In this document: positions 54,701 through 64,000 of the stretch, one piece after another
Layout of the letters: each line of letters starts with the position of its first letter
How positions within the stretch are numbered: the first letter of the stretch is position 1
Source: Chondrosia reniformis
Taxonomy: Eukaryota; Porifera; Demospongiae; Chondrillida; Chondrillidae
Length of the DNA: 64,000 nucleotides
Direction of reading: 5' to 3'
Assembly: GCA_947172415.1 (NCBI GenBank)
Contig: OX359195.1
Span: forward strand, 4,873,501 to 4,937,500
Notes under the pieces: model-generated
What the model was told of the DNA's origin: nothing
Database searches by the model: none
What the model saw: the letters and a program-made list of their open reading frames with translations, nothing else
Position numbers and translations under genes: made by a program

Positions 54701-57700
54701 TGCATGCAAGAATGACGGTACCTTTGATGCCCTTAGCAGACCCTTCAACTGGTCACACCTCCCTTCTCACAGTCACACCATGATTCTGTTGTGTGTCACA
54801 CGATTTAAGGCAAATCCTCACGATCTCACGATGAAGTCTTCTTTTTACACGCTCGATCTGCTACTCTACAACCTAAAGCTTAGCCAAATCACCTAAAACT
54901 AAAAATGTACTAGCTAGCTACTTTGCCAGAGGGTAATTTTCAAAGCACATAAAATAATCACTTTCTACATTATGCAGAGGCCATCTTACTATGACGCTTG
55001 CATATAATTATAATCTATTTTAATTATTTATAATCTGACGTAAATGCTTTTGGTGACAGAGAATGGAGCCCGAGGAACACTGTGACACTGATGCTGAAGC
55101 CCAGGATTATAGTCATTCAGAATCTGATGGAATTGGACCTGGAGGCTGAAGAAGAACTCTCCCCTCCTAAACCCAAGAAACCCAGAAAACTAGCAGGGGC
55201 TGCAACATACAAGACAAAGTTTAAGGATGTATGGAAGAAAGAGTTTCCCTTTATTACTTCAGTTCGAGGGGATCCATCCAGGTTTCGATGTAACATCTGT
55301 GATAAGAAGATCAAGTGCTACCACATGGGAAAGCAGGATGTTGAGAAGCACTGGAAGACACAAGGTCATCAAGACTTAGCTAAGTCTCTAAAATCACAAT
55401 CGAAGCTACGCTTTAGTGCACCCCAATCAAGTGAAACCTTGAAAAGAACGGAAGCAGAGTTACGAATGGCCGTCTTAACAGCAAGCTCAAATACAGTGGG
55501 CTCTCATTTATCCGGACCTGATTTATCCGGAAATCTCATATATCCGGTGTTTGAACTTAGGAACAAAAATTTTGCCATACAAAAGTATAGGAAATTATAC
55601 TGAGTTATCCGAAACTGGGATATCCGTATCTGGCACTGCAGCGTGGGAACCACGCGCTGATTCTCCATACATTTCACACTTATCCGTCCGACTTTGAAGT
55701 ATGGCTACAAAATCAAGTTCCAAGCGTGCCAGAGTTTCTATCTCGGTTTCTTTGAAGAAGAAGATATGTGCCTACAAGAAGAGCCACCCAAAGGCTACAC
55801 AAGAAGAAATTCGTTCACTTATTTTTAAAGAAGATTCTGTTGATATCGGGCGAACAACGATTAGTGATATCCTTCGTGATGCAGACAAGTGGGCCAGCGT
55901 TGAGGACTCCAGCTTGACCTACTATATAGCACTGTCTTTCTGTCTTTCTTCCATGATAAAGGTAACTGTATGTCTATATTTGTTATCCGACATCTCATTT
56001 ATCCAGCACATTTTGCTGGGAACAAATGTCGTCGGATAAATGAGAGCCCACTGTATTCCATTGGCATTTCATGATTGCCTGTCTCCTATGATCAGAAATA
56101 TCTTTCCTGACTCAAAGATTGCATCCAGCTATCACTTTGCCTCAACAAAAGCTACGTGTATGCTAAATTTAGCTGTTGCACCTGTGCTTTTAGATGATCT
56201 GGTAGGAAGTATGAAATGTCATCCATTCTCAATTTCAATTGATGGTTCCAATGACACTGGTCTTGAGAAAATTAACCCAATCACTGTCAAAATTTATGAT
56301 GTTCACCGTAACACAGTTGTTACTCACTTTCTTGACATGTGCACGTCCACTACAGCGACTGCCGAAGGAATCTACAGGGCTTTGGATAGTAAGGTTGTAC
56401 ATTTACTTAGCTGTGAAAATCCCTGGAGCATGTGCACTTCTGTCGATGTTGATAACATGTCTGTAAACATCGGCATAAGAGATTCTCTGAAGACTAGAAT
56501 TCTGCTACGTACGTAATCCTGCCATCTATTTCAATGGCTGCCCATGCCACATAATTCATAATGCAGCTCAGAAGGCAGGTGATGCTTTCACTGAGCGCTG
56601 TGCATTTGATGTGGACCATTGACCTCTACTACTGGTTTGACAAATCTACGAAGAGGAAGAATGGCCTTCGATCCTATTGCATATTCTGTGACCAGGCATA
56701 CAGGGCTATCATTAAGCATGTTACAACACGGTGGTTGAGTTTAGAGACTGCAGTGGAGAGGATTTTGAAGCAGTTTCCCAGCTTGACTTCCTACTTCAAG
56801 TCTGAGAATGAGTCACAGTCCAGATTTAAAAGGCTTCAGAAAGCCTTCAATGATTCCATAACTGAAGTCTACCTCCTGTTCTTACAGTCGATCCTCCCAG
56901 TCTTCACTAATGCAAATCAACTATTGCAGAGAGAAGAACCCCTCACACATATCTTGCAGCCACAATTGACAAAATTGCTGAAGATAGTGCTTACAAAATT
57001 TGTCAAGCCATCTGTCATTGCAAGTTGCTTGCAGGCAGGCACACTACTTTCAGTGGATTTCAATAACCCAGATAACCAAGTTAGTGATGACAGGATGGTG
57101 AATTAGGTTCACGGCCAACCAAAAGATTAGGCATCTGCTTGAGGAAGGGGACATTTCCAAGCAGCAGAATACAATTTTTTTAGGGCTGCAAGGGCCTTCT
57201 TGGTGCGTGCGACAGAGTATCTTTTGAAGTGGTGTCCTTTAAAAGATGAACTACTAACCCATGCCACTTGGCTTGACTTTGAAGGCAGACTGGAGAAAAG
57301 CTTAAACTCTGTGGAGTATTTCGTTTCCATTTACCCTGAGCTCTTCCCACGAATGGATATGGATCGCCTGACAGAGCAGTTCTTGAGTTACCAGATGTTA
57401 GTCTCTGAGGACATTCCCACAACAGTAAAGGAAAGTGTTGGCCTCAAACCAGAAGATCCGCACCCGCTTGATGTTCTTTGGGGATATCTTAGAGGGTTGA
57501 AGACACCTGGAACAAATACATTCGAGTTTGATCTTCTATTCAGGGTTGCAGAAATTGTCATGACAATTCCTCACTCAAATGCTGGGGAAGAGAGAATCTT
57601 TTCTATGATTAGAAAGAACAAGACTCCTGACAGGAGCTCTTCAAGACTGGACGGTACACTTTCTTCACTGATGGTAGTGAAGACGCATGTCGAAGACCCT

Positions 57701-60700
57701 CTGCAGTGGAAGCCATCAGTGACTTTAATAGATAGTGCTAAAAAGGCCACTAAGGCCTACAACGATCAGCACAGAAAGTAACAAAACAGCAGACTATTAT
57801 ACCTTTTATTTACATTGTTTTGTAAGTCAACGTGTATGCCCATGCAAATGTTGTGAGCACAGCGAGTAAAAAGTTTGCCGAATCGATAGCTAATAGACCC
57901 AATCTCACTAAAGCCTTCATTGCCAAGTTGAGAGGTCTGCCTTAGGCAGAAGCACCCACTACCATAGCCAGACTGCCAAATTCCATGTACTTCTAAAGAG
58001 TTTAACTGCTCTCCACTATTTCAGAAGAAACAGTCGCCCTAGCCTTTTGCTCTTTTCTTTATGATAGCAGCTCCAGGAGAGAGTGGTAGTTCAGTGCTAC
58101 TGTCGGCACTGTCCTCCCTGGTTAATATCTTAAGGCTCAGAGGCAGTCTGGCCCCTTTTCTTTGGAGCTAATCTCACACTTTTCACAAAGAAAGATGGTG
58201 GAGGGAGACCCATAGCAGTTGGCTGCACCTTCACCAGCTTGTAGTAAAGACAGCAGTGAGGTACATCATGGACGCCATGAGAGTACTTCTGGACCCACAC
58301 CTGCTGGGGTACAGTACTGCACTAGGATTTGGGTTGCAGTACATGTAACCAGCCTTTATCTGAGGAACCACCAGCCTGGGCAAGTCATCCTGAAGCTGGA
58401 CTTCAAGAAGGCTTTTATCCGCATCCGTTACAACAAGATTTTGCAGGCTGTAAATGATCTAGTACCAGAGCTTACCACTCTGTCTACTCCACCATGGTCA
58501 TGGAAAATGGACAGAGTTGATGGAATAATTAGAATTCTGAAAAGGAATTAACATTGGACAGTTATAATATATTCACCATTAGTTGACAAGTACGAATGGT
58601 TAGGGTAACCAAAGAAATGGACCACCAGGACTACCATGTATTGTAGATACAGAATTCCTGTTGTAAAAATGTCCTTAAAAATAACTGATGGCATTTATTA
58701 ATGTTCTCATAATTTACCATAGATATAATATATATTATATCTAAAGGAGGGCGATTTGCCAGCTCAAGTAAGAGGTAAACCTGCTGAAAAGTAAAGTGAT
58801 AGTAGTAGAGGAAGAGAATGAAGAACTGAAAAGACAGTTCAGCGAGGTAACACAAGATGAGGAGATGAGTGATGTAGGTAGTGCCTCAGAGGAAGGTAAT
58901 TCACAGAAAGGTAGGTCATATGCTGGAGGGTTAAGAAAGGTTTGGCTAAACAGGTTATAAAAATAAAAAACCATCAAAAGGATAGAAAAAAACAGGAGAG
59001 GAATGAAAGAAAGCTTAACTTGATAGTTGGAAATTTGGTTGACTTGGACTAGTATATGGAAGGAATAACTAAGTGGGATGTACGTATGTGAAGACACCGA
59101 AATCTTAACCTATGCATGAAGAATTGAAGATCTATAATTACAATTGAACTTATAGATAGCTTAAAATTGAACGATGGTAGTTCCTAATTTATGTAAATCA
59201 TTTTTTGTTGTTTCTTTGTGACTCATGTACCCCAGCTTGGCCTAGTGCCCTTCCAGCATGTGTCACTTTAATAAATAATAATAATAATAATAAATATAAA
59301 GTTGATTATCAATCAAGCTTGGATAACAAGTACCTTGCTTAATAAGTACTTTTTCTTGTCCCCCTTAAGAGTACTTACTATCAAAGTTTGACTGTACGTA
59401 TATACGGTATAGACAGAAATATTCTTTACATTTGAAGTTCAAACTTTGTGAAACTCGCTCGCTGAAGTAGATCGAAGCTCCATCAAAGTAGTGCAAAGCT
59501 AGATAGCAGTGACTCAAAGTTCGTTTGAAGTTGTCAAAGTTCATTTGAAGTTTGCATCGATGTTATAACTTAAGTCCATGAATACCCTCAAATTAACAGC
59601 ATTTAACCACACCACATATGTATGTAACGATTGTACGTATATGAAGTGTAACATTAATAATTAATTACTTGTGGTTTTATGTGACATACAAAAAGGAGTC
59701 TTAGTTAGATTAGACAGTTTTTTGGTCAGCTCTCTTATTGAGGTTGTATTTGCTGTTATTATCAAAAGTTCTACAAGTGTCTGTGCCCGTTCTCGCTCAT
59801 GTTTGTCCTTCTTTGTAACGCTACGTTCGGTTTTCACTTACCTTTGATTGCTGAACGACAGGGCTGGTGTTACACGTACGTATGCAGCTTAAGTCGAATG
59901 TTACACGCTGACCAAATTGGAAAAGAAGTAATGTTAAAGAAGTATACTATGTATACACGTCAGAGAATCGTTGCACTTTGGAGAGATGGATATAAAGTGC
60001 CAACAGTAGTGAAGTTGCTGTCGTCTGAAAATTTTGAAGTCACCAGGCAAGGTGTTTGGGATTTTTTAAAGAAGTACCAGGCAACATATTCAATTTACAG
60101 GAGAAACGGCTCAGGAATAAAGACTAAAATAACTGAAGAAATTAAGCAGAAGGTAGATGCAAGAATGGAGGATGATGATGAGACAACAGTTAGAGAACTG
60201 CAAAAGATGCTTTCTAAAGCATTTCCTGCTGTAGTTTAGGAGGAGTTGATCGGTCAAAGACGAACGTCCTAATGTTCTTCTGGCTTTCTCCTTGTACTTC
60301 CGGTTTTCCCTTCACGGCAGACCGCCTTGGGGGATATGACCTTTTTCGCCAGTGAGGCCTCTTGCATTTTAAATGATTACCCTAGTTTTACAGTACTAAC
60401 AGGTTATTTATATCCACCATTTTACACCAATTGGTGGTTAAGGTAAATTCCGAGTCACAGTTACAGAAATATAGAGCTTATGACTGACCTTCACCAAGGC
60501 TCCAACCACACCAAGACTAGTCAACCTGAGATATTCAAATGGTCTGGATTTGCTCACAGTGTGCAGAAATGGATACAAAAAGTATGGAATGTGAGCTGCA
60601 TAAGGAAAAGGAGACAGTTAGAGTACAACTACAGGGGATAATCATGCTAACATGTAAACATCAATGTTTATTATGTACGTACGTTGCTCACTAAAGAGGT

Positions 60701-61736
60701 AAAGCTTTATCAATAAATACTTTCTATAGGAAATATTTTTAATTTATAAATAACATGTAAACATCAATGTGCTTATTTATGTATGTTCCATGCCAAATAT
60801 AAAGTAAAATATAATACTTTCTGTAGAAAATGATTAAACTTATAAATATTAAATGACAGACCTATACCTTGTAAAAATGCTGATCTTGTTTCAGGATGTG
60901 ATGCAACACACTGCAACAAAGCCAGGGCATTGCACACTCGATTAGATTGTTGTCCCTAACAGTAAATGATAAAAATACGATGCTATACTCTTAGAGTCTC
61001 ATACCTTGACCCATCTCCACTGTTCCACTGCTGTTTTTGGAGTGAGGGGATGGAGAAAGGCAGAGATGGATCTGGGTAAGAGACTAATAGTCTTATACAA
61101 CAAGCATTTGATACACAGAAATCATTGTGCCAAGTAGTGCGTTCATTCTCCTAAACACCTAATGAAACCAAACTATAGTATATTAACTCAAAATACCACA
61201 ATAGCCCTGTCATTAGAAATACCGTAAATATTCTAAACATTTGAAAATCAAATGTAAGCATCATCGTGTGCATTGCCGAAATTAGAGGTCTACCCAAATT
61301 TTAGAGTCTGCCAACTTTTGGAGTGTTTCAAGACACAGAAAGGTTACAACGGAAGTTTCTCTAATATTGGGATTCCACACCTCCTTGTAGACGTAACACC
61401 TGCAAATAACGTGACTAAAAATTAAGAAAGAGCCAGTGGCGGTCATTTTATTCATGAAGAGAAAATTTAAGCAAGATACTGAAATTCCGCATGAAGCGAG
61501 CGAAAAGAGCAGACTTCCTCCTACATTTCGAAAGGTGAATATTGAAAAGTCTCAAAAGTTCACCAATATTTACGGTACCAAGCTTTTCAAGAAAAACTAA
61601 ACAGATCCTCGAAAATAGTGAAATTTATCTTGAAATTTATTTAGAGTAAGGTATTTGTATGTACTAACTGTAAGGTTTGGTGGGTTGATGACTGGATATA
61701 TGTTCACTATTTCCTGCAGCAGGGCTGCTATTGTTC
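48756..61736 (-). CDS. CNOT9: CNOT9 (Rcd1), CCR4-NOT complex subunit, 5' end missing
   Basis: Seven exons with perfect phase agreement: 61736-61669, 60955-60868, 60595-60489, 51882-51787, 50934-50836, 49514-49423, 48909-48756. Translated landmarks follow human CNOT9 in order: [118 protein letters not shown], and [20 protein letters not shown]. The protein is an armadillo-repeat scaffold that recruits deadenylation and translational-repression factors (GW182, Roquin, NOT1). Exon 61736 starts inside the domain, so one or more N-terminal exons should lie upstream; I could not find them before 64000. The intron 51883-60488 (8.6 kb) is filled with nested mobile elements. Confidence 0.92.
50215..50745. 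mobile_element. full-length MITE of the 1556-2312 family
   Basis: Inverted arms: ACCAGTAAGTGACCAAAGTC (about 50240) and CCTCCCAGTCATCCAAAATG on the left; CCATCTTGGATGACTGG and GACTTCAGTCACTTGGCC on the right. The middle (GTAGCCTCCACCTTC, ACTGATGAGACC) matches, inverted, the centre of the 1800-1910 region. About 530 bp, no coding capacity, in an intron of CNOT9. Confidence 0.7.
51297..51392 (+). ncRNA. hammerhead-like motif resembling the 32108 copy
   Basis: CAGAAGAAGACCCTCAGGG then TCGAAACG at 51305-51330 has the GACCC/GGGTC stem and the GAAA box, but the first box is CAGAAGA rather than CTGANGA. The downstream CGTCTTTAGACG-like hairpin and AAAGTC resemble the insertion in the Penelope element. 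Probably a degraded copy of the same family. Confidence 0.4.
51954..52426 (+). mobile_element. pogo/Tigger-type mini-element (473 bp)
   Basis: Terminal inverted repeats CAGTGTAACCC (51954) and GGGTTACACTG (ending 52426), flanked by TA on both sides. From the ATG at 52189 it encodes [20 protein letters not shown] and a few more residues of a CENP-B/psq-type helix-turn-helix. The frame then ends without any DDE domain. It is an internally deleted non-autonomous copy in the CNOT9 intron. Repeated AATCCGCC motifs lie inside. Confidence 0.8.
52564..53280 (+). pseudogene. unrecognised ORF, source of the downstream tandem array
   Basis: A frame of about 122 codons (52568-52936) with [20 protein letters not shown] and a cysteine cluster [11 protein letters not shown]; no family recognised. 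It might be a retroelement gag-like N terminus because the LINE RT relic at 57830-58550 lies on the same strand beyond the hAT insertion. Its beginning (GGCATTGCTATAGCTCCAAT) and the 53160-53290 stretch resemble parts of the 296-bp tandem unit that follows. Confidence 0.4.
53280..54715. repeat. ~296-bp tandem array, about five copies
   Basis: Landmark TTCAGCATTGTTATAGCTCC recurs near 53290, 53590, 53886, 54182 and 54480, spacing 296-300 bp. Copies are very similar. Open frames of about 120 codons on the minus strand repeat with the array and show no known domain. The last unit is shortened near 54660-54715. Confidence 0.9.
55065..57781 (+). pseudogene. hAT-family transposase, broken
   Basis: Starts near 55064 ([10 protein letters not shown]) and shifts frame near 55150. 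A BED-type zinc finger follows ([22 protein letters not shown]). The frame is then cut by a pogo-type insertion at 55494-56053. It resumes with [19 protein letters not shown] and the catalytic-domain segment [12 protein letters not shown] (first Asp), [10 protein letters not shown], then [15 protein letters not shown]. The C-terminal dimerisation region is 57200-57781 ([37 protein letters not shown]). Further frame changes lie near 56520 and 57110. ZMYM/ZBED-like hAT proteins have this layout. hAT terminal repeats and 8-bp target duplications were not identified. It lies in the CNOT9 intron on the opposite strand. Confidence 0.82.
55494..56053 (+). mobile_element. pogo/Tigger-type mini-element nested in the hAT gene
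   Basis: Inverted ends CAGTGGGCTCTCATTTATCC (55494) and GGATAAATGAGAGCCCACTG (ending 56053) are perfect over 20 bp, with TA at both flanks (55492-55493 and 56054-56055). Inside, a frame from 55701 encodes a psq/CENP-B helix-turn-helix ([29 protein letters not shown]). The DDE part is missing. Removing it rejoins the hAT frame between LTASSNT and the FHDCLSP segment. Its termini differ from those of the 51954 element, so at least two pogo families were active. Confidence 0.88.
57830..58550 (+). pseudogene. LINE-type reverse transcriptase relic
   Basis: Fragments in changing frames: [18 protein letters not shown] (about 57868), [19 protein letters not shown] (about 58180), [19 protein letters not shown], then [20 protein letters not shown] and [25 protein letters not shown] carries the first catalytic Asp of the RT (motif A). 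The family looks the same as the fragment at 541-690, which covers the later catalytic box. Several stops interrupt it; no full domain remains. Confidence 0.7.
58551..59798. other. intronic stretch with possible LINE 3' tail
   Basis: About 58750-59295 contains short charged peptide-coding stretches and ends in (AAT)n at about 59268-59295, like the tail near 18400. No family could be named. 59440-59560 has three short repeats of (A)AAGTTCGTTTGAAGTT type. No gene supported. Confidence 0.4.
59799..60239 (+). pseudogene. Tc1/mariner-like transposase N-terminal fragment
   Basis: Paired helix-turn-helix DNA-binding region: [39 protein letters not shown], then [19 protein letters not shown] and [14 protein letters not shown]. 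This is the N-terminal half of a Tc1-type transposase. The frame stops at 60239 before any DDE catalytic motif, and none was found downstream. The first ATG of the domain proper is near 59931. It sits in the CNOT9 intron on the opposite strand. Inverted ends not identified. Confidence 0.78.
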
Positions 61737-61790
61737 CTACAAATGCAAAAGTAAAATAACTTTGAGACACAGAAAACAGAAATATAATAT

Positions 61791-63315
61791 AACAGCAGAC
61801 ACTCAGTTCACTGTATGACTTGTACAGCAGACACTCAGTTCACTGTAAGATTTGTACAGCAGACACTCAGTTCACTGTAAGATTTGTACAGCAGACACTC
61901 AGTTCACTGTAAGATTTGTATAGCAGACAGTCAGTTCACTGTAAGATTTGTACAGCAGACACTCAGTTCACTGTAAGATTTGTACAGCAGACACTCAGTT
62001 CACTGTAAGACTTGTATAGCAGACACTCAGTTCACTGTAAGATTTGTACAGCAGGCACTCAGTTCACTGTAAGATTTGTACAGCAGACACTCAGTTCACT
62101 GTAAGATTTGTACAGCAGGCACTCAGTTCACTGTAAGATTTGTACAGCAGACACTCAGTTCACTGTATGACTTGTACAGCAGGCACTCAGTTCACTGTAA
62201 GATTTGTACAGCAGACACTCGGTTCACTGTAAGATTTGTATAGCAGACACTCAGTTCACTGTAAGATTTGTACAGCAGACACTCAGTTCACTGTAAGATT
62301 TGTACAGCAGGCACTCAATTCATTGTAAGATTTGTACAGCAGACACTCAGTTCACTGTAAGACTTGTACAGCAGGCACTCAGTGCACTGTAAGATTTGTA
62401 CAGCAGACACTCAGTTCACTGTAAGATTTGTACAGCAGACACTCAGTTCACTGTAAGATTTGTACAGCAGACACTCAGTTCACTGTAAGATTTGTACAGC
62501 AGACACTCAGTTCACTGTAAGACTTGTATAGCAGACACTCAGTTCACTGTAAGATTTGTACAGCAGGCACTCAGTTCACTGTAAGATTTGTACAGCAGAC
62601 ACTCAGTTCACTGTAAGATTTGTACAGCAGGCACTCAGTTCACTGTAAGATTTGTACAGCAGACACTCAGTTCACTGTATGACTTGTACAGCAGGCACTC
62701 AGTTCACTGTAAGATTTGTACAGCAGACACTCGGTTCACTGTAAGATTTGTATAGCAGACACTCAGTTCACTGTAAGATTTGTACAGCAGACACTCAGTT
62801 CACTGTAAGATTTGTACAGCAGGCACTCAATTCATTGTAAGATTTGTACAGCAGACACTCAGTTCACTGTAAGACTTGTACAGCAGGCACTCAGTGCACT
62901 GTAAGATTTGTACAGCAGACACTCAGTTCACTGTAAGATTTGTACAGCAGACACTCAGTTCACTGTAAGATTTGTACAGTAGACACTCAGTTCACTGTAA
63001 GATTTGTACAGCAGACACTCAGTTCACTGTAAGATTTGTACAGCAGACACTCAGTTCACTGTAAGATTTGTACAGCAGACACTCAGTTCACTGTAAGATT
63101 TGTACAGCAGACACTCAGTTCACTGTAAGATTTGTACAGCAGACACTCAGTTCACTGTAAGATTTGTATAGCAGACACTCAGTTCACTGTAAGACTTGTA
63201 CAGCAGGCACTCAGTTCACTGTAAGACTTGTACAGCAGGCACTCAGTTCACTGTAAGATTTGTACAGCAGACACTCAGTTCACTGTAAGATTTGTACAGC
63301 AGACACTCAGTTCAC
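61791..63315. repeat. 32-bp minisatellite, ~47 copies, with 512-bp higher-order period
   Basis: The unit joins CAGCAGACACTCAGTTCACT and GTAAGATTTGTA. Rare variants recur exactly 512 bp apart: CTCGGTTCACT at about 62219 and 62731, and GCACTCAATTCATTG at 62311 and 62823. A block of 16 units has therefore been duplicated as a whole. The array ends in a short inverted piece (CTGTACAAGTCTTACAG). Located upstream of the first CNOT9 exon seen here, probably in an intron. Confidence 0.95.
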
Positions 63316-63339
63316 TGCTGTACAAGTCTTACAGATACT

Positions 63340-64000
63340 CAGTTAATATTAGAACTCTGTCTACTAATCTGAGAACATTAGACAGGTAAAACAGCTGTAA
63401 CCACATAATGGGAACAAGTAACAATCAGATAGTTCTGATAACTCCTAAAGGTATCCAACATTTCATACTGTGGTTTTGTTGCCTAGGTGATAGTCACATC
63501 TATGACATCACAGAAACTGCAGTCATACAGCTTCAATCAAAGAGCTATTAAATGAGGTAGAATGAATGAACTATCCCTCCAGATCCACACACTGACGACA
63601 TCAATAGCATTACCATATATGGATGTGTTGCAGAATAAGAGCTAAGTCAACACCTATTGCATCCTTATAAATGTAATACATCTCTAATGGATCCCTGATT
63701 TTCCAATAAGATGGCCAATACACTTCTAAGTCTATTTATACAGCTTCACTCTCACTAATGACACTTTATCACAGGGTATTGAAATCCTGGTAACAGCACA
63801 GCCAGCAAGGCCAAGTCACATGTGGTATTAATTCAGTCAAGTCAAGTCAAGTCAAGTATCTTATTTAGACTGGGGAGGCCTTTAGCCATTGGCTACCATA
63901 CTAGGCACCCAGTATAAATCAATGGCAGACACCAGAGAGTAGATGTACAACATATTACAAAACTAAGGTTATCATACCTATGACAGCCTAAAGAGAGTAC
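63340..64000. other. right edge, no gene recognised
   Basis: Expected to be CNOT9 intron or 5' region; no exon encoding the CNOT9 N terminus could be found on the minus strand. A (GTCAA)n microsatellite lies at about 63829-63857. Confidence 0.4.

Noticed and set aside
61003-61085. Candidate extra CNOT9 exon on the minus strand (open, ends at a GT donor)
   Set aside because: The flanking exons 61669 and 60955 already join in phase and match the conserved PPxLT-xQSNRV sequence; the extra segment has no CNOT9 similarity.
61791-63315. CRISPR-like regular repeats
   Set aside because: Contiguous 32-bp minisatellite without unique spacers, in an animal genome. The same applies to 39990-40741.

Overview
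The window is eukaryotic and almost certainly animal. It carries intron-split genes with conserved metazoan products (CNOT9, PHAX, MBT, SRCR, vertebrate-type tyrosinase, ADP-ribosylarginine hydrolase, NMRAL1-like, TIR). It is AT-rich, dense in TACGTA-type simple sequence, and loaded with DNA transposons, Penelope-like and LINE relics, MITEs and minisatellites. The mix of intronless and intron-rich genes and the repeat types suggest an early-branching or other non-vertebrate animal, possibly a sponge. The organism is inference; no marker in the window settles it. No tRNA, rRNA or CRISPR was seen.

Layout. 1-3.7 kb: repeats and two reverse-transcriptase relics. 3.77-5.32 kb (+): single-exon membrane tyrosinase with a TATA box. 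5.72-17.48 kb (+): a TIR-domain exon followed by a 10-exon MBT-repeat gene; splice phases allow one 614-residue TIR-MBT protein. A small secreted SRCR gene (-, 10.24-11.25 kb) lies inside its largest intron. 18.66-23.36 kb: a 4.7-kb Ginger-like DNA transposon (integrase, Ulp1-type protease, zinc-binding modules) with long inverted ends. 23.4-24.5 kb (-): ADPRH-like. 25.9-26.4 kb (+): GNAT acetyltransferase.

27.5-38.9 kb (-): an 11-exon, 1245-residue zinc-knuckle protein whose introns hold a Penelope-like element, hammerhead-ribozyme-like motifs and a Ty3/gypsy gag relic. 39.2-41.5 kb (-): complete three-exon PHAX with a 31-bp minisatellite starting at a 5' splice site. PHAX shares a 344-bp divergent promoter region with an NMRAL1-like gene (41.9-42.8 kb, +). 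That gene has a nearly identical inverted copy at 43.85-44.72 kb, broken by a 2-nt loss. 45.2-46.9 kb (+): type II membrane fucosyltransferase-like protein.

48.76-61.74 kb (-): seven exons of CNOT9, whose N-terminal exon(s) probably lie beyond the right edge. Its 8.6-kb intron is a transposon graveyard: a pogo-type mini-element, a 296-bp tandem array, a hAT transposase split by a second pogo-type element, a LINE RT relic and a Tc1-like fragment. 61.8-63.3 kb: a 32-bp minisatellite with a 512-bp higher-order period.

The host genes are unrelated housekeeping and signalling functions (RNA export, mRNA deadenylation, RNA binding, chromatin reading, ADP-ribose removal, redox sensing) and do not form an operon-like pathway. 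All exon structures were built by eye from splice consensus, reading phase and family similarity.
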